A stretch of DNA of 64,000 nt, taken from the NCBI GenBank assembly GCA_027487435.1, contig JAIYDP010000331.1, forward strand, positions 1 to 64,000, written 5' to 3'. This DNA is from Verrucomicrobiaceae bacterium (GTDB lineage: Bacteria > Verrucomicrobiota > Verrucomicrobiia > Verrucomicrobiales > Akkermansiaceae). The position numbers were made by a program, and so were the translations under genes. The notes under the pieces are model-generated. The model did no database searches and was not told where the DNA came from. It worked only from the letters and a program-made list of their open reading frames with translations. Below are positions 1 to 7,695 of the stretch, piece by piece. Within the stretch, counting starts at the first letter, position 1. Every line of letters begins with the position of its first letter.

Positions 1-41
1 CGCTCTTCTTCGGTAAGGGTGATTCGATATCGGGTAGCCAT
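1..41 (-). CDS. IS630-type transposase, N-terminus only (cut by window edge)
   Basis: The first 14 codons are visible on the minus strand, starting at an ATG at 39-41, and read MATRYRITLTEEER before the window ends. This matches the usual beginning of IS630/Tc1-type transposases, a short helix-turn-helix N-terminus with an LTxEER motif. Nothing downstream is visible, so I cannot tell whether the gene is intact. A decayed IS91-type fragment lies 300 bp away, so the left edge looks like a landing zone for mobile elements. Confidence 0.5.
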   Translation of the reverse strand, partial: MATRYRITLTEEE

Positions 42-338
42 GTGCATTTCTAGAGCGAAATACTCATGATTACAATGCGAATTAATTATTGTTACAAGAT
101 ACTAGATATTTGATGATGTTTTCAACAGGGTGCGGATGCGCAGCCGGGTTTTCTTCGCGGCAACCGAGCGGAGCGAGATGGACAGGAGCGAACGCGACAT
201 GCCCCAAAGGGGTGCGACCGGCGGGGAGCATCAAAGCCGAGGTAACCGGAATGGCGGATTCTTGTGAGTCCTTTGGGCAGGACGTGTAGGAGCCAACGCC
301 GGATAAATTGACTCACCCCGGCCCCACCGGGGTTCGCC
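42..338. other. non-coding stretch between two transposase remnants
   Basis: I see no convincing gene here. The first 80 bases are AT-rich and probably carry the upstream region of the IS630-type transposase. From about 130 the composition becomes GC-rich and contains short inverted segments, such as the CCCCGGCC/CACCGGGG-like stretch near 318-333. This part follows the 3' end of the IS91-type fragment and could be its terminal, origin-like end, but I cannot identify an oriIS. Confidence 0.4.
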
Positions 339-872
339 CTACGGGCTCCGCTGCGCTGCGTCCAAAACACCTACAAGCCTTCGGTGTTTTTCGTGGGGAT
401 GCAGGGGCATGATGGCGGTTTCTCCGGTGCTGCTGGAGGTCCAGTAGAGGAGGACGTTTCCTTGTTTGTCATAGCCGATGAGTCGCTTGGCGGCGAAGGC
501 GCTGCGTTGGACGTAGCGGGCGAGGTAGCGTAGTGCGGTGCGTCCGCTGCCGGCGTGTTGGAGTTGGACGTTCCAGGTTTTGGCGAGTGATAGGACGTGG
601 CGTTGGATGCCTGTGAGTTTTTGAAAGAGTTCGGGGTGCTGGTTTTTGAGGGTGGTGTGGACGCGACTGCGGAAGCGGGCTGCGAGGGGTTGGTAGTGGA
701 TGAGGAATTTGTCTTTGGGTGGATGGTGGAGGGTGTGGTGTTTGGGATGGAAGGCGACGCTGGGGACGATGAGGTGGACGTGGGGATGGTGTTGGATCTG
801 GCGGCCCCAGGTGTGGAGGACGCTGGTGAAGCCAAGGCGGGCTCCTTGGTTCTTGGTGGCGCAGATGTCTGT
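339..872 (-). pseudogene. IS91-family (HUH/Y2) transposase fragment, 5' truncated
   Basis: An open minus-strand frame of 178 codons runs from just after an in-frame TGA (873-875) to a TAG at 339-341, with no usable start codon at its beginning. The translation shows the hallmarks of IS91-type rolling-circle transposases. These are a GFTSVLHTWG block, then an HPHVH histidine pair (the HUH metal site), and near the end an RYLARYV block where the catalytic tyrosines sit. The N-terminal zinc-binding domain found in full-length members (about 380-400 residues) is missing, so this is a dead remnant. Other reading frames over the same DNA stay open by chance because of its composition. The call rests on motif recognition; the truncation is directly visible. 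Confidence 0.75.
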
Positions 873-930
873 TCAACAAGCCAGCTCATCCGACGGCGGG
901 TAGCGTCTCATTTTTTCATTTTGGGCTTTT

Positions 931-966
931 CTCCCCGCCGTGGATGGCCTATTCGTTCGCAAGAGA
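931..966 (+). repeat. leader repeat, copy A, directly upstream of a small gene
   Basis: This 36-bp segment ends at the ATG at 967. It closely matches 1540-1577 and more weakly 2196-2219, each of which also ends at a start codon. The shared core is TGGCCTATTC followed by TTCG and CAAGA. The function is unknown. It could be a duplicated promoter/leader or a remnant of cassette-type duplication. Confidence 0.6.
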
Positions 967-1398
967 ATGATCAAAAAAATCATAACCGTAATTAGGAAAC
1001 TGCTTGTCGTGTCTGGTGGCGGATTAGGCGGTTTTGTCGTTGGATGTATTCTTTCGCTCTCTTTTTTCCATGCGAATAAAGCATTTGAGATGCAAACACT
1101 TCCGCTGGAAGTGGTCATTCCTGGGACACTGATCTTAGGCATAGTAGCCGGGCTGGTTTACCCAAGATTTTTCAGCTACTATTTTCTTGTCCCCCTTTTA
1201 TTTTTGACGTGCGAAAAGGAGGACAAAGTTAGAAGATGGGGAATCGAGATCTTGACAATCGCTTATTTTCTTGGATTAGTGGTTTTCCTTTTTGGTGTCA
1301 TTACATGTAAGTCTTGGATCGTTGGGGCAGGCTTATTTGGCATTATAGTATTCACCATCGGCATCCCTCGCATTCAAGCCGATGCGAACAAGCCGTGA
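967..1398 (+). CDS. small integral membrane protein, unknown function
   Basis: This is a 143-residue protein that I do not recognise. I chose the ATG at 967 (MIKKIITVIRK) over the in-frame ATG at 940 because the repeated leader element ends exactly at 967. The sequence is strongly hydrophobic, with about four membrane segments near residues 12-35, 50-65, 70-80 and 95-130, and a short basic loop (CEKEDKVRRW) between the second and third hairpins. There is no catalytic motif. It is the first of three small genes lined up on the plus strand beside transposase remnants, so an acquired or accessory origin is plausible. Nothing in the sequence points to a substrate or partner. Confidence 0.6.
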   Translation: MIKKIITVIRKLLVVSGGGLGGFVVGCILSLSFFHANKAFEMQTLPLEVVIPGTLILGIVAGLVYPRFFSYYFLVPLLFLTCEKEDKVRRWGIEILTIAYFLGLVVFLFGVITCKSWIVGAGLFGIIVFTIGIPRIQADANKP

Positions 1399-1539
1399 GT
1401 GGCAACCGGCGATAACGTCCTTCTTGATTTCAGGCTTCCCCTCGCCAGTGCCACCGCTCCAACGTTGCGAAAGAGAACTTGGCCAATACCATAAGCCGTG
1501 TCTGTTCCGATCACGGTCGCGGGTTGAATCTTGTCTTTA

Positions 1540-1577
1540 CTCACCGGCGTGGGTGGCCTATTCTTTCGGCAAGAATT
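1540..1577 (+). repeat. leader repeat, copy B
   Basis: This 38-bp segment ends at the ATG at 1578 and differs from copy A (931-966) at only a few positions plus a short indel. The similarity extends weakly upstream (CGGGTTGAATCTTG against CGGGTAGCGTCTCA). The stretch 1399-1539 before it holds no gene I can support. Confidence 0.6.
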
Positions 1578-2183
1578 ATGAAACTCGTATGGATGCTCAT
1601 CGCCATGTTGATTCCCGTGCGTGCTGGCGACGTCGAGGCTGCTGTAAAACACTTCTACAATGACTTAGATGCACTCTCGATACGAGGAAGAATCGACGGC
1701 GTCGATGTGGAACGCTGTCGCGAAGTGCTGACAACGAACTACAAAGAATCTTTTGTTGGTGCCCGTAAAGAACTTCAAGGTTGGCGGGATGCCGCGAAGA
1801 ATGATCCTGAGCGCTTTGGGAATCTCAAGCCGCCCCTTACAGAGGGTGCGATCTTTACTTGGGTTTATGAGAGTGGCGAGTTCACTAGCATTCAGGCGGT
1901 GAGCGAAGCAGGAGATCGAGCCTACGCGAAGGTGGGAATCCGCTTGAGTCCGACCGAAGGTCAGGATGATTGGGTCGATCTAGTGATTCTACATCGAGTC
2001 AACGGACGTTGGTTGATCGATGACATTTTATCGGGCGTTGACGATGATGATCCCACCAGCATGCGGGATCACCTTGTCATTCCTAAAGTTAACCAAGCTG
2101 GCACTGGGCAAACTGCTACCCGCCCTGAGTCGAAGTCAGAGGGTAGCGACAATCCACAACCCGAATCGGAGGGGCGCTACTGA
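1578..2183 (+). CDS. exported protein, NTF2-like (DUF3828-type) candidate
   Basis: This is a 201-residue protein. The ATG at 1578 gives a classical signal peptide (MKLVWMLIAMLIPVRA, then GDVEA), whereas upstream in-frame starts do not. The mature part begins with AAVKHFYNDLDALSIRGRI and later has YAKVGIRLSPTEGQDDWVDLVILHRVNGRWLIDDI. The closing block, a strand ending in NGRWLIDDI, is typical of small periplasmic NTF2-like proteins such as DUF3828. About the last 40 residues are polar, rich in Ser/Glu/Pro/Gln, and probably disordered. The assignment to DUF3828 is a pattern match, not a proven homology. The gene lies 36 bp before the next one and may be co-transcribed with it. Confidence 0.6.
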   Translation: MKLVWMLIAMLIPVRAGDVEAAVKHFYNDLDALSIRGRIDGVDVERCREVLTTNYKESFVGARKELQGWRDAAKNDPERFGNLKPPLTEGAIFTWVYESGEFTSIQAVSEAGDRAYAKVGIRLSPTEGQDDWVDLVILHRVNGRWLIDDILSGVDDDDPTSMRDHLVIPKVNQAGTGQTATRPESKSEGSDNPQPESEGRY

Positions 2184-2195
2184 TAGCGGAAGCCT

Positions 2196-2219
2196 AGCCT
2201 ATTCCTTGCAATAGAAATC
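2196..2219 (+). repeat. leader repeat, copy C (weak)
   Basis: AGCCTATTCCTTGCAATAGAA sits directly before the ATG at 2220 and resembles the core of copies A and B (GGCCTATTC, then TTCG and CAAGA). The match is shorter and less exact, so membership is tentative. Confidence 0.35.
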
Positions 2220-2696
2220 ATGAAAACCAAATTCTCCTTCCTCGTAATGATGTGTCTCCTTCCGTGTGCTCAGGGCGAGCCATTGAGCGAGCATCGCAAG
2301 CTAGCTCTTGAACTGGTGGAGCTGATTTCCATCAATCGACCAGACGAAAAAGTATTCAAGAAACAAGTCGCCGAGCATATTGAGCAAGGCATTCCTCAGC
2401 TAAATCTTAGCGAGAATGAAGCTAAATTCTTTCGTGAAGCCGCGATGGGCGCTACCAAAAGGGTTACCATGGATCGTGTGACGGAGATGATTGCAGTGGC
2501 ACACGCCAAGAAGCTCTCAGCGGACGAACTCAAGGTGATCATCGCGTTCTACAAGTCCGATGCAGGGAAAGCATGGCAACGTCAAGGAGGCGCGATCGAA
2601 GTCGAGATGAAAGCGCAGATGATGGCGCTGGTGACCGAGGTTCTCAAAGAAACGAAGCAGCGTTTCGAAGAATTGAAGAAACAGAATCCCGAATAA
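2220..2696 (+). CDS. exported DUF2059-family protein
   Basis: This is a 158-residue protein with a signal peptide (MKTKFSFLVMMCLLPCAQG). The mature part is all-helical. Around residues 95-120 it carries the DUF2059 signature, in which LSADELKVIIAFYKSDAGKA corresponds to the family pattern 'LTxxELxxxxxFYxSPxGK'. The length is typical of the family, whose biochemical function is unknown. The gene ends 27 bp from the convergent end of the ExbD-like gene at 2724-3824. It is the third of the small exported or membrane genes that share the leader repeat. Confidence 0.75.
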   Translation: MKTKFSFLVMMCLLPCAQGEPLSEHRKLALELVELISINRPDEKVFKKQVAEHIEQGIPQLNLSENEAKFFREAAMGATKRVTMDRVTEMIAVAHAKKLSADELKVIIAFYKSDAGKAWQRQGGAIEVEMKAQMMALVTEVLKETKQRFEELKKQNPE

Positions 2697-2723
2697 CCAA
2701 AGGCAGAACTTCATCACCCCGCG

Positions 2724-3824
2724 CTAATCGAGTTTGCGTTTGGGAGCGGCCACTGCTGGAGGAGCCCCAGGTTTTGGGGGTGGTGGCTGCTCAAGGCGAT
2801 TCACCTCAAAATCCAATAATTGATCATAAACATTGTTGCTGTCCACTTCCCAGCCACAAGGAATGTTGAGTTTATCGGCGATTTCACGTGCCTTGATGTA
2901 GGTAGCGAAACTATTCGGGTGAACCTTAAAAATCACCACGCAGCGCGGTGTTTGTTTCACGTAATTGCAGATATTGTGAAAGCGACCTTGAGGCTTCTCA
3001 CAATCAGCAAGAGTTGCATCGCCTTTGGATGGATCAAAATTGATGCGAACAAAAAGCTTTGTCCAAGGCTTGTTGTAGGGAACGCTAAGAGCTTGATTGC
3101 GCAATTTGAGATTTTTTGAAGCGAAAAATTTGACGATTTTCTCTTGATCGTAAACCTTAACGTCCGCCTTTTTCGGCACTTTCCGCAGTTCACGAAAAAG
3201 GTCACGCTCATTGCTGCTAAACTCACTCATGATGACTTTTTTCGCTTGAGTTGGATCGACGAGATGGATCTGATCCTTGTGAGTGTAAATGTAGAAAAGA
3301 ACAGCGGATTCGGGGATATCGCGACTATTCGGAATGTTCACAACCGAGGGCTGAGGTGCTTTAGGAATCGGTGTTTGATCCAATAGAGCTTTGATGCGAT
3401 TGATCTCCGCTAAGATTGCGTCCGTTTTTTTGCGTTCTGCGGATTCTTCCTTTTTATGCGTTTCGAGCTTCTTTTGCAAAAAACCCAGTTCTAACAGGGC
3501 AGCTTGCTTTTCCTTAATCGATTTCTCTAACAAGGAAAGATCGGCCTCCATTTTACCAAGTTCTAGTGGTGTTGGTTCAGGAGCTTTAAGAAGATCTTCT
3601 TGTTTCTTCATTTGATCAAGCAGTTGCTGTTTTTGCCGTTGCGCTGCTTGTAAATCTTCTTCGCTTGCAGGTTTAAGATCATTGAGAAGCTTCTCCACCG
3701 CTTGCTGCACATCGGTTTGGAGCAGAATCAGGATTACGATCAGTACCGCAACAACATTGGTCAACGCGTCCATCAGCGAATCCATACTGACGCCTTGTTC
3801 GTTCGTTGATTTTTTGCGAGCCAT
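2724..3824 (-). CDS. ExbD/TolR-like coiled-coil membrane protein, Asp-bearing subunit
   Basis: This is a 366-residue protein. A short basic N-terminus is followed by one membrane helix at about residues 14-37 (SLMDALTNVVAVLIVILILL). The PLVDVM-like position of ExbD/TolR is kept as LMDALT, so the proton-relay Asp appears present. Residues about 45-130 form a long charged, Lys/Glu/Gln-rich coiled coil. A folded C-terminal domain (about 150-345) and a proline-rich tail (PPPPKPGAPP) follow. ExbD is usually about 140 residues, so this is an expanded version. It is the last gene of a tight minus-strand unit (6002 to 2724), 22 bp after its paralogous partner. I infer that it is the stator-coupled periplasmic subunit of an ExbB-type proton channel; the target is unknown. 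Confidence 0.7.
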   Translation of the reverse strand: MARKKSTNEQGVSMDSLMDALTNVVAVLIVILILLQTDVQQAVEKLLNDLKPASEEDLQAAQRQKQQLLDQMKKQEDLLKAPEPTPLELGKMEADLSLLEKSIKEKQAALLELGFLQKKLETHKKEESAERKKTDAILAEINRIKALLDQTPIPKAPQPSVVNIPNSRDIPESAVLFYIYTHKDQIHLVDPTQAKKVIMSEFSSNERDLFRELRKVPKKADVKVYDQEKIVKFFASKNLKLRNQALSVPYNKPWTKLFVRINFDPSKGDATLADCEKPQGRFHNICNYVKQTPRCVVIFKVHPNSFATYIKAREIADKLNIPCGWEVDSNNVYDQLLDFEVNRLEQPPPPKPGAPPAVAAPKRKLD

Positions 3825-3846
3825 ATTGCGTTAAAAGTGTGCTGAC

Positions 3847-4665
3847 TTAATTTCGGAGAAAAAGAGACAAGTCGATCTCCCCTTGTGTGGGAACGGGAAT
3901 CTTGCCGATGCGAAGGTTGAACTTGTTTTCCGCATATCCGCCGGCAACTCGAAAGGAAGCATTCCCATCGGAACGCATCAGAAATAGTATGATATGTTCG
4001 CGCGCGGACTTGGTTTCATTGAATACTCTTGTAAGCTTTCCATCGGTAAGGATTGTGGCGGCAGAGACCGATGTCTTCGTTCCAGACTTATCATGAATGA
4101 CAACACCATTGGCGTTGCACTCGATGAAAACGACAACGGTGTTGCGGGTGATTCCAGAACCCATCGGATTGATGCGAACTGGCTGAGGTTTTGCATCGGG
4201 CTTGATTTTGCGTTTTTCCAGTTCTGCTTTGAGGTCGGCAAGCTGCCTCTCTAGGGTCGGACGTTCCTTCTTTAAGGCGGCGATTTGATCGATGAGTTGC
4301 TCTAACATTTTTTGCAACGCAGTATCGGAATCTTTGGGAGGCGTTTTCGTTTCAGCAAGTTGCTTGCGTAGAATGATGCTTTTGTTTTCGAGTTCGCTCA
4401 GTTCGACGAAGGCCGTGTTGCGCTGCTTGAGCACTGCTTTGATTTTCTCGAATTCGACTTGTTGTTTTTTAATATCGGCACGTAGTTGTTGATGCTCCTG
4501 AGCGCGGGCCAGTTCTTGCGGGTCGCGCTTGTTTTGCTCTTGCGCCTTGATGTCGGAGATAATTTTGATCATCATGGTCAAAATTCCGATAAGGCAGCAA
4601 AGGATGCTCAGGAAAGGAAACAGAGAAACTCCGGCTCCGGCTGCACTGGAATTGCGACGCGACAT
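3847..4665 (-). CDS. ExbD/TolR-like coiled-coil membrane protein lacking the membrane Asp
   Basis: This is a 272-residue protein. A short polar N-terminus leads into one membrane helix, residues about 14-36 (SLFPFLSILCCLIGILTMMI). It aligns with the ExbD helix, but the residue at the proton-relay Asp position is Ser (PFLSIL against PLVDVM). A coiled coil of about 100 residues follows (KAQEQNKRDPQELARAQEHQ and onward). The C-terminal domain, about 165-272, includes TRNTVVVFIECNANGVVIHD and ends in an ExbD-like strand-rich region. It lies between the Asp-bearing partner and the ExbB-like gene, with about 20-bp gaps on both sides. Hetero-dimerisation with the Asp-bearing subunit is inference. 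Confidence 0.65.
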   Translation of the reverse strand: MSRRNSSAAGAGVSLFPFLSILCCLIGILTMMIKIISDIKAQEQNKRDPQELARAQEHQQLRADIKKQQVEFEKIKAVLKQRNTAFVELSELENKSIILRKQLAETKTPPKDSDTALQKMLEQLIDQIAALKKERPTLERQLADLKAELEKRKIKPDAKPQPVRINPMGSGITRNTVVVFIECNANGVVIHDKSGTKTSVSAATILTDGKLTRVFNETKSAREHIILFLMRSDGNASFRVAGGYAENKFNLRIGKIPVPTQGEIDLSLFLRN

Positions 4666-4685
4666 ACAGTGTTAAAAAAGATGGA

Positions 4686-6002
4686 TTAACGCGAGAAAAA
4701 GCCTTTTTTCTTGATGGTAATGGTTTCCCCACCCAGTTGTTTGAGGGTTTCGTTCAGTGACTCGACTCCCTTATTGAGAGAAGCAAAGTACTCATTGAGC
4801 TGCTTGGTAGGCTGCACGAAGGCATTTCGTGTTTCCACGGTGAGTTGATCCACGCTGTGCTGAAATGTCCCTTCCACTTTGGTTTGGTGGGCATCGAGAC
4901 GAGTTTTGAGCGTCTCACCCACGTCTCGAAGCATAAGGGAAGCTTCTTGCAATTTCACTAAGAATACTTCATGTGCGCGGGAGAGGGAAGCTGCAAAGGC
5001 AGGAATGTTTTCGGCCTGGGATAGCAGCAAATCATCGGAAGCACTCTTTGAGTCATTGAGCTTAGGAAGCAGTTTTTCCGAACAGAAGGCATCGATCTCG
5101 GTGAGCATTTCCTCCTCTTCTTTTTGCATGATTGCCATGGGGAAAGACATGATCATGGAGAGAATCAGGCCAAGCAATGTCGTATCAAAGGCCACGCCGA
5201 GACCACCTGTCAAGGTATTGATCGAGGCTTTCAAGGCCTCTGGATCGGTGGTGCCAGCGGAAAGCGAGCCGACAGCGACCGAGAGGCCTTGCACAGTGCC
5301 GATGAATCCGAGGATCGGGATGGCCCAAAGAAAGACCTTAAGCAGAGTGTAAGACCCAGAGATGCGGTTGGCATCGATGTCGGATTGAGAGGAAAGAAAG
5401 CTAGATACTTCGCCGTTGTTGTTGCGTTTTTCGAAAAGCTCTAGGCCTTTGCGAATGCGGTTCACCATCAAGCTATCGCGCAGACGGTTGGGGAGCTTGT
5501 AGATGTGATCGATAAATCCACTCACGGTATCCGTGGTGATCTCGCTGCCGAGTTTTGCTGGAACGATATCGAGCAACATCGCACGTCGCTGCCGTTGCGT
5601 TTTTTTCCATTTCATCGAGAGGATCACTCCTCCCCAAATGAAAAATAGGACTTCAGCATAATTGACCCAGCCACGATCCAAGAAAAGATCGGAAATGTAT
5701 TTCCCCTTCAGAGGCAGCAAAGCGAGCAAGAATACCGCAGTGATGACGACACCCGCGCCGAGACTGACGAAAAAATTGACATTGGCGTGGTCTTCTTCGT
5801 GCCAGCCGCCGCGTTGCCCTTGTGGGGCCGTTGTCGAGGCCGTTGTCGAGGCCGCGGTCGATTTCGTTATCGGTGCTGTTGACGGCAGAAGAGGAATCTG
5901 GAATTTGCCATTGCAACCAGGGCAGGAGACAATTTTTCCAGCGTGTTCTTCTTCAGCAGTCATGCTGAGTTGGCAGTGTGGGCATTGAAATTCCATGGAC
6001 AT
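4686..6002 (-). CDS. MotA/TolQ/ExbB proton-channel family protein with N-terminal zinc ribbon
   Basis: This is a 438-residue protein from the ATG at 6002 (MSMEFQCPHC). An in-frame ATG at 6038 would add 12 unlike residues, and starting at 5996 is also possible. Residues 7-30 carry a CPHC...CPGC zinc ribbon, as in many cytoplasmic adaptor N-termini. A Thr/Ala-rich linker and two membrane helices (about 75-95 and 105-122) follow. The ExbB core is at about 225-310, with the conserved pore motif GFIGTVQGLS and a second helix pair around GGLGVAFDTTLLGLILSM. Roughly the last 120 residues form a cytoplasmic helical tail. It is first in the unit with the two ExbD-like genes. The zinc ribbon and long tail are unusual additions to a normal 220-residue ExbB. 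Confidence 0.8.
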   Translation of the reverse strand: MSMEFQCPHCQLSMTAEEEHAGKIVSCPGCNGKFQIPLLPSTAPITKSTAASTTASTTAPQGQRGGWHEEDHANVNFFVSLGAGVVITAVFLLALLPLKGKYISDLFLDRGWVNYAEVLFFIWGGVILSMKWKKTQRQRRAMLLDIVPAKLGSEITTDTVSGFIDHIYKLPNRLRDSLMVNRIRKGLELFEKRNNNGEVSSFLSSQSDIDANRISGSYTLLKVFLWAIPILGFIGTVQGLSVAVGSLSAGTTDPEALKASINTLTGGLGVAFDTTLLGLILSMIMSFPMAIMQKEEEEMLTEIDAFCSEKLLPKLNDSKSASDDLLLSQAENIPAFAASLSRAHEVFLVKLQEASLMLRDVGETLKTRLDAHQTKVEGTFQHSVDQLTVETRNAFVQPTKQLNEYFASLNKGVESLNETLKQLGGETITIKKKGFFSR

Positions 6003-6270
6003 TTCGTGGTGACGGTGTAATCTTTTGATACCAGCCAAAGAATGTTTTTATTGGGTTGTGAGGCTGACAATGAATACGTTGGCAGTGTCATAGAATTTTT
6101 CCAGAGTTTTTTTGGGGAATCATGGGAGTTTGCATTATGAGAAAAATTTTGCCATGTTCTGGAACCAAGAAGCCCACTCGGAAGGAAATGTGATTGCATG
6201 AATGATCTTGAACGATGCTGCGTCATCCCCTACTCATTTTTCCCGACACTCCAACGCAAACATCTTCCTC

Positions 6271-7446
6271 ATGAGCCATACACAAGCGTATCTTTCCGAC
6301 GGCAGACTTTTTTTGCTCCTTGCCGATGGCAAGGAGCGGGAAATCAAATCCAAGTTCGTCGCCGACCTACAGCAGCGCCTGCAATCGATCAAAGAACGTC
6401 GCGAATGGAAAGCGAGCGGCTCGGGAGCGCAGTTCGCTCGCGGCGGACTGCCCGGTGGAGCGACGTATGAAGTGGACAACTTCCATCCAAGATTTACGGC
6501 CGCATGCTGGGCCACTGACGAGGAAAGTATTTACTACGCCATCGATGCTGGTGACGTACACGGGATTTTTCAATACAACATCGCAGACACGTGCGAACTC
6601 CGCATCACACATGGCCCGAACCGCCGATTTTCTTGGTTGGCGGCGCACTCCGATGGCGAACAATTGGCAGTAGCGATCACCCATAGCGACGGCACTGGCA
6701 GCATTGGAATCATGCAACCATCGCGGAGCGGAGGGGTGAGAGAAATCACGGAAGGGGATTCCGTTGATAGCTACCCAGCATGGGTTCCGACTGATGATCC
6801 ATCACTCATCTACCAATCCAGTGGAGTAGCTCGACGCAACGGCGAATGGGCCGGACTAGGTCCAGCTTCGATTCAGAAGCTCAACTTGGAAAATGGAGTC
6901 ATCGAAGCCCTCCTAGAAGATCCTCATGTCGATTTCCTTTGCCCATCTTATGGAGCGGACGGAATGCTTTATTTCATTCAACGGCCCTACGACTCTGTCG
7001 AGCGCAGCAAGCCTCTCGATACCGTAAAAGATGTGGTACTTTTTCCCTATCGCCTCTTGCGTGCGCTTTTTGCCTTTCTCAATGTCTTTTCGGTCTTTTT
7101 CAGCGGTAAGCCTCTCAAAAGTGCGGGAGGCCCCCCACGCACGGGCCCCGACCCCAAAGCGGTATTTCTCTATGGCCGCTGGCTTCAGATGCAACAACCC
7201 GTTGCTCCCGGCCAAAAGGAAGAGCAAACGTCGGGTGTGCCATCCTCATGGGTACTGAAACGTCTTCAGCCTGGTAACTCTCTTGCCCAAGCCGAGGTAG
7301 TAGCAAGCGGAGTCATGGCCTACACTACCACCAGTGATGGTTCGGTCTATTATTCTACTGGCAACGATGTCTTCTTATGGAAAAAAAGCGCCGATCCTCA
7401 ACGCGTCAGCAAGCTCCCCGTAGTCACCTGTCTCGTCGTGCGATGA
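6271..7446 (+). CDS. TolB/WD40-like beta-propeller protein
   Basis: This is a 391-residue protein from the ATG at 6271 (MSHTQAYLSDGRLFLLLADG); an upstream in-frame start at 6202 would only add an unstructured extension. Repeated short strand blocks of the type 'FTAACWATDEESIYYAIDAG', 'FSWLAAHSDGEQLAVAITHS' and 'DSYPAWVPTDDPSLIYQSSG' are the alternating propeller blades seen in TolB-type domains. A hydrophobic stretch around residues 280-300 (FPYRLLRALFAFLNVFSVFF) interrupts the propeller and could be a membrane-associating insert. No signal peptide is evident, so it is probably cytoplasmic. It is monocistronic and divergent from the ExbB-type unit, with about 270 bp between start codons. Function is unknown beyond the fold. 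Confidence 0.6.
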   Translation: MSHTQAYLSDGRLFLLLADGKEREIKSKFVADLQQRLQSIKERREWKASGSGAQFARGGLPGGATYEVDNFHPRFTAACWATDEESIYYAIDAGDVHGIFQYNIADTCELRITHGPNRRFSWLAAHSDGEQLAVAITHSDGTGSIGIMQPSRSGGVREITEGDSVDSYPAWVPTDDPSLIYQSSGVARRNGEWAGLGPASIQKLNLENGVIEALLEDPHVDFLCPSYGADGMLYFIQRPYDSVERSKPLDTVKDVVLFPYRLLRALFAFLNVFSVFFSGKPLKSAGGPPRTGPDPKAVFLYGRWLQMQQPVAPGQKEEQTSGVPSSWVLKRLQPGNSLAQAEVVASGVMAYTTTSDGSVYYSTGNDVFLWKKSADPQRVSKLPVVTCLVVR

Positions 7447-7695
7447 AACGAAGCGAAAGATTCTGAGAATTTTTCATGTAGAGCCGAGGTCTAAATGGAC
7501 TTGGGCGACTACGGTTTCCAGCATGAAACCTACGGTTAATCCCGAGATCCGCAATAGAGCGCCAGACAGTCGCTGCTAGGCGTTGATGTGCAAAGCCTTT
7601 CAATGCCACAGTGGGCTACATCCAACGATGCAGTCCCAAGGTCGGAAACGCCTTGCGCAGCAAATGATGGCGGCGATATCCTTAGGATTTCGGGT

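Noticed and set aside
371-995. Open frames on both strands (172 and 136 residues minus, 132 residues plus) over the left transposase remnant
   Set aside because: They are Pro/Ser/Thr-rich or Gly/Val-rich products of a biased sequence whose third frame encodes recognisable IS91 transposase motifs.
1399-1539. Integron attC site between the first two small genes
   Set aside because: A GTTGAAT at 1523 fits the GTTRRRY core, but I could not find a matching RYYYAAC partner or the expected long imperfect stem.
2724-6002. Zorya-type phage defence (ZorA/ZorB with effectors)
   Set aside because: The channel protein with a long tail is reminiscent of ZorA, but there are no ZorC/ZorD/ZorE-like genes beside it and the partners resemble ExbD rather than peptidoglycan-binding MotB/ZorB.
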